Assembly: GCA_030628905.1 (NCBI GenBank)
Contig: DAOVQB010000185.1
Span: forward strand, 1 to 9,045
Length of the DNA stretch: 9,045 nt
From: DAOVQB01 sp023128935
GTDB taxonomy: Bacteria > Eisenbacteria > RBG-16-71-46 > CAIMUX01 > WJJG01
Direction of reading: 5' to 3'
The notes beneath the pieces are model-generated. The model was not told where the DNA came from and searched no databases. It worked only from the letters and a program-made list of their open reading frames with translations. Shown one piece after another: positions 6,060 through 9,045 of this stretch (positions are counted from its first letter, which is position 1; the number at the start of each line of letters is the position of its first letter). The position numbers were made by a program, and so were the translations under genes.

Positions 6060-7381
6060 TGAACCCCTCGCAGTCCCAGCTTCAGGATCTCTTGGACCAC
6101 TGCCAGCCGTACGGGTCTGAGGACCTCAGGGCTGTGGTGCTTCCAGCACCATTGTCGGCCTTCCTTGCCGAGAGCCTTTGCCTCTTGAGGATTGGCCAGC
6201 AGTTGGGAAACTGCCTCTGCTATGGCAGTAGGCCCTGAGGCAACCGCGCAGTGCTGTCCATCTTCGATCTCCAGGCCTGCGACAGCTACTGGAGTGGCCA
6301 CCACCGGCACGCCCGCAGCCAAGGCTTCCAGGATGCGAATGCGCACGCCGCCGCCAAAGCGCAGCGGCACAAGCAGCGCGTCGATCGATTCGAAGAAGGC
6401 CCCGATCTGCTCCACAAACCCCATCCACCGCGCCCCGAGCTGTTGTGCTTCGTGCTTCAGGGGACCATCGTACCCGTTCCCTGCCAACACCAGCTCAGCG
6501 CCCGGGGTTCGGCGTTTCAATACGGGCCAGATCTCGCGCAGGAGATATGTTAGGGCATCCAGGTTGAAATCCGCGCGGAAGCTGCCCATGAAGCCCACCT
6601 TCAACCCAGGCTGTGTTGGGCGCTGGCGGGAAAAGAGTTCCCCGGGGACAGGCACCGGGAGGTGCCGTACAATCGGGTGCGAGCCGCTGTGGTCCAGAGG
6701 GATATCGGGAGTCTGCCCGTGGCTTGAATCGGATCCCGAATGCTCCTCAGATCCCATGTGTTCCTCGCGCCCTGAGAGTTCCCGTTCGATGGTAGCGCGA
6801 TCATCCTCGGTTAGAGAGAGCACGGCATCGAAGAGGGTCCAGGATCGGACCTCCAGTTTCTTATAGCGCCGTGCTTCTGCCGATAGCCGCGCGCGTTGCG
6901 CTGAAGATTTGGCCGCATCTGCTGCGCGTTCGCGGATTCGGAAAGCTGCATCGTGAGCCAGTAGCGCCACAATCCCGGACCTGACTGAGCGGCGCAGGCC
7001 GTAGGTTTCCCAGTTCTCCAGGATCGTCAGATCAGGCTGGAACTCCTCAACTATCCGCTCCAGGTTGGAGCGCAGTACGCGATTGGCCCAGTAAAGGCAG
7101 ATCTCCGGCACTCCGGTGAGTGTGCTCAGCGTCCGGTTGCGGAGTTTGTAGAGTGTCTTGTGAATGATCGTGGTCCGGTTGGGCATGAGTGAGGCAACAA
7201 CACGCACGCCCATCGATTCAAGCTTCGGGATCAGCGCTGCCTCGGCGCGGTCTTCGAGCTGACAGAGATAGACCACCTCATGTTCGGTGGCCAGATCCTC
7301 CAGAAGCGCAAGCGAGACTCGCCGCGTCCCCTGATGGGGTGGGTAAGGGAAGAACGGCTTGACCACCAGAATCCTCGCCAT
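6056..7381 (-). CDS. GT4-type glycosyltransferase with a low-complexity insert
   Basis: The protein has 441 residues from ATG 7381, which has GGGGGAG five bases upstream. The frame continues upstream into the synthetase gene, but that part is not protein-like. The N-terminus 'MARILVVKPFFPYPPHQGTR' and the C-terminal donor domain ('KVGFMGSFRADFN', 'ELVLAGNGY', 'FGGGVRIRILEALAAGVPVVAT' in two overlapping parts around 342-363) are typical of GT4-type sugar transferases. Only the second glutamate of the E-x7-E pair (Glu352) is kept, which is usual in GGGxRxKILEA-type members. Between the two Rossmann domains, residues about 203-236 are a His/Ser/Glu/Gly-rich insert with the repeat EEHMGS-EEHSGS. 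The gene starts 23 bases after the synthetase stop and its own stop overlaps the next glycosyltransferase start, so all three share a transcript. Confidence 0.88.
   Translation of the reverse strand: MARILVVKPFFPYPPHQGTRRVSLALLEDLATEHEVVYLCQLEDRAEAALIPKLESMGVRVVASLMPNRTTIIHKTLYKLRNRTLSTLTGVPEICLYWANRVLRSNLERIVEEFQPDLTILENWETYGLRRSVRSGIVALLAHDAAFRIRERAADAAKSSAQRARLSAEARRYKKLEVRSWTLFDAVLSLTEDDRATIERELSGREEHMGSEEHSGSDSSHGQTPDIPLDHSGSHPIVRHLPVPVPGELFSRQRPTQPGLKVGFMGSFRADFNLDALTYLLREIWPVLKRRTPGAELVLAGNGYDGPLKHEAQQLGARWMGFVEQIGAFFESIDALLVPLRFGGGVRIRILEALAAGVPVVATPVAVAGLEIEDGQHCAVASGPTAIAEAVSQLLANPQEAKALGKEGRQWCWKHHSPEVLRPVRLAVVQEILKLGLRGVQ
6731..6766 (-). repeat. Two imperfect 18-base tandem units inside the glycosyltransferase
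   Basis: Units 6731-6748 and 6749-6766 differ at a few positions and encode EEHSGS and EEHMGS. They preserve frame and lie in the interdomain linker, so they probably arose by slippage or duplication in a tolerant loop. Confidence 0.6.
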
Positions 7382-7404
7382 AAAGGCTCCCCCCCAGCGG
7401 GTCT

Positions 7405-9045
7405 CTACGAAGATCCCACCCAGATTCGAGCGTCGACAATGGCGCATTCGCTGGGGTTCGGATGCAGGATGAAGGGGTTGAGGTCCACCTGCGTGATCTC
7501 GTCCAACTCCAGCACCATCTGCGAGAAGCGCATTAGGCATTTCCCCAGAAACCCGAGTGCCACTGCCTCCTCTCCGCGCACGCCCGAAAGCAATGCATGG
7601 CCGCGGACCGAGCGCACCATCTCCTCAGCATCCAAATCCGTGATCGGAGGGATCCGAGTGACTACGTCACGAAGGATCTCCACGTACTTGCCACCGGTAC
7701 CGAAGGTGATGGAGGGCCCCATGATCGGATCCACACTGGCGCCCAGGATCACTTCGCGACCGGGCTTGACCATTCCCTGCACAACCCAGGCTTCATCGCC
7801 GGGGCCATGGCCAGCTCTCTCGATGGCGCCTTGGACTTGTACGCAGGCATCCCGCAATTCAGCATCGTTCCGTATGCCGAGCATGACGGCCCCCGTATCC
7901 GATTTGTGGGCCAGCTTCCGCCCGGCTGCTTTCAATGATACCGGATAGCCGATCTCCCGGGCACTTTCCAGCGCTTCGCCCACGGTCTCGACCTCCTGTG
8001 TGGCCGTAGTAGGAAGACCGTAGCAAGCCAGGATGCGCATGCCATCGGCGGCTGGGATCTGAACCCTGCCTGCCTTGCGGTGGGAGCGCAGGATAGCCCT
8101 GGCCTCGTCAGTCCGCGCCGTAAACCGATGGATCGTCCCTTCTGGACGCCTTTGCCACTCGGCGTAACGGTGCATTTCAATGCACGCACCAGCGGCCATC
8201 TCGGTGAATGGATAAATCGGCGGACAATCCGGCAACTCCCCGTAGACCATCTGGTAGGAGGATTCCTCCGCCATGATCACGCCGAATACGGGTTTTACGT
8301 GACCCCCTGGTCCTTCTTTTGTGTTGTGACTCCGGAGTGCTTCCGTGATGGCCCTAGCCACATCGGCCGGGGTTACCATCAGAGGCGGTACAAAGATGGG
8401 AATCACGATGTCCACGTTGGGATCGTCCAGCAGGAGCGAGAGTACATCTCGATACGTGCCCGGCACACCAGAGGCGGTAAAATCCACCGGATTCGCCGCG
8501 ATCGCTGCTTCGGTCGGCATCATCCCGCGCAACTGGGCCAGTGTTTCTTCCTCGAACCGGGCCATCTCCATGCCACCTGCAATCAGCGAGTCAGTGGCCA
8601 TGATTCCTGGCCCTCCTGAGTTGGTCAGGATGGCCACACGGTTGCCCTTTGGCAGATGGCAGCGGCTGAAGGCGGCCACCAGGCTCTGCATCTCGGAGAT
8701 TGAGTTTGATCGGATCACGCCGCACTGGTGCAAGAAGGCGTCGATAACAGTATCCGTGCCGGCCAGAGCACCCGTGTGGGAGGATGCCGCTCGTTGGCCG
8801 GCTGGTGTGCGGCCCGATTTTACCACGATGATCGGTTTATGCTTGGTTGTTCCGCGGGCCGCTTGCAGGAACATGCGTGGATCACCAAAGGACTCCATGT
8901 AGGCGGCGATTATGCTTGTGCTGGGATCCCTCGCCCAGTGGGCGATCAGGGCATCGCTTGTTATGTCGGCGCTGTTGCCGGTGGAAACAAAGGAGCTGAA
9001 ACCGATATTCATCCGCCCCATGTACTCCATGATTGACACGCCGAA
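7405..9045 (-). CDS. Fused ADP-forming acyl-CoA synthetase (acetate-CoA ligase type), 5' end off the right edge
   Basis: 546 residues are visible and the frame is open to the last base, so the N-terminal CoA-binding domain lies outside. This family makes acid + ATP + CoA from acyl-CoA + ADP + Pi, or the reverse, through a phosphohistidine. Visible alpha-type ligase part: 'IGFSSFVSTGNSADI', 'ASSHTGALAG' (the active-site His, about residue 90), 'VAILTNSGGPGIMATD', 'NPVDFTASG'. The beta-type ATP-grasp part follows from about 325: 'ILACYGLPTTAT', 'GYPVSLKAAGRKLAHKSDTG', 'REVILGASVDPIMGPSITFG', 'LLSGVRGE', and the end 'VDLNPFILHPNPSECAIVDA'. No acetyltransferase domain follows, unlike Pat-type relatives. 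Acyl specificity (acetyl, propionyl or other) cannot be read. It heads the operon with the two glycosyltransferases; its tail has a paralogous remnant at 4379-4577. Confidence 0.93.
   Translation of the reverse strand, partial: FGVSIMEYMGRMNIGFSSFVSTGNSADITSDALIAHWARDPSTSIIAAYMESFGDPRMFLQAARGTTKHKPIIVVKSGRTPAGQRAASSHTGALAGTDTVIDAFLHQCGVIRSNSISEMQSLVAAFSRCHLPKGNRVAILTNSGGPGIMATDSLIAGGMEMARFEEETLAQLRGMMPTEAAIAANPVDFTASGVPGTYRDVLSLLLDDPNVDIVIPIFVPPLMVTPADVARAITEALRSHNTKEGPGGHVKPVFGVIMAEESSYQMVYGELPDCPPIYPFTEMAAGACIEMHRYAEWQRRPEGTIHRFTARTDEARAILRSHRKAGRVQIPAADGMRILACYGLPTTATQEVETVGEALESAREIGYPVSLKAAGRKLAHKSDTGAVMLGIRNDAELRDACVQVQGAIERAGHGPGDEAWVVQGMVKPGREVILGASVDPIMGPSITFGTGGKYVEILRDVVTRIPPITDLDAEEMVRSVRGHALLSGVRGEEAVALGFLGKCLMRFSQMVLELDEITQVDLNPFILHPNPSECAIVDARIWVGSS

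Noticed and set aside
7382..7540. N-terminal extension of the second glycosyltransferase to 7540
   Set aside because: The added 53 residues are out-of-frame sequence of the synthetase tail; ATG 7381 has a good ribosome binding site and gives the typical N-terminus.

Overview
The window is GC-rich bacterial DNA with compact, overlapping genes. The secreted peptidase ends in a FlgD-like/type A C-terminal module (PNPF start, 'GRMIRTL', 'PAGTYY'), a layout common in Bacteroidota-related and FCB-type candidate phyla such as Eisenbacteria, Latescibacterota or Krumholzibacteriota. The lineage is an inference from domain style and base composition. No rRNA, tRNA, CRISPR array or complete insertion sequence was found.

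Left part (1-2735). A serpin reading frame enters from the left edge and ends at 297. It lacks the whole segment that carries the reactive-centre loop. A 56-codon open frame (294-464) overlaps its stop by ATGA. A strong hairpin follows (522-552). Converging from the right on the minus strand is a secreted papain-family (C1A) cysteine peptidase of 709 residues with C-terminal beta-rich modules. A protease and a decayed protease-inhibitor gene therefore lie tail to tail.

Middle (2736-4837). A 322-base AT-richer divergent intergenic region separates the peptidase from a plus-strand radical SAM protein of unknown substrate, about 430 residues long. Behind it is a scar-like junction. The last ~65 codons of an ADP-forming acyl-CoA synthetase lie on the minus strand (4379 to about 4577). 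They abut, head to head, a plus-strand biotinyl domain (about 4571-4837) that has no convincing start codon of its own.

Right part (4866-9045). A tight minus-strand operon is transcribed leftwards: a fused ADP-forming acyl-CoA synthetase (its start lies beyond the right edge), then 23 bases later a GT4-type glycosyltransferase, then a second GT4 glycosyltransferase coupled by an ATGA overlap. The glycosyltransferases probably build a surface polysaccharide or glycoconjugate. The synthetase interconverts an acyl-CoA with acid plus ATP. The tail fragment at 4379-4577 is a diverged paralogue of this synthetase's C-terminus (about 40 of 64 residues identical by eye), so two synthetase tails bracket the glycosyltransferase pair.

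No clear new multi-gene system is evident. The items most worth a second look are the loop-less serpin beside the cysteine peptidase, the synthetase-tail/biotinyl junction, and the radical SAM protein of unknown substrate.
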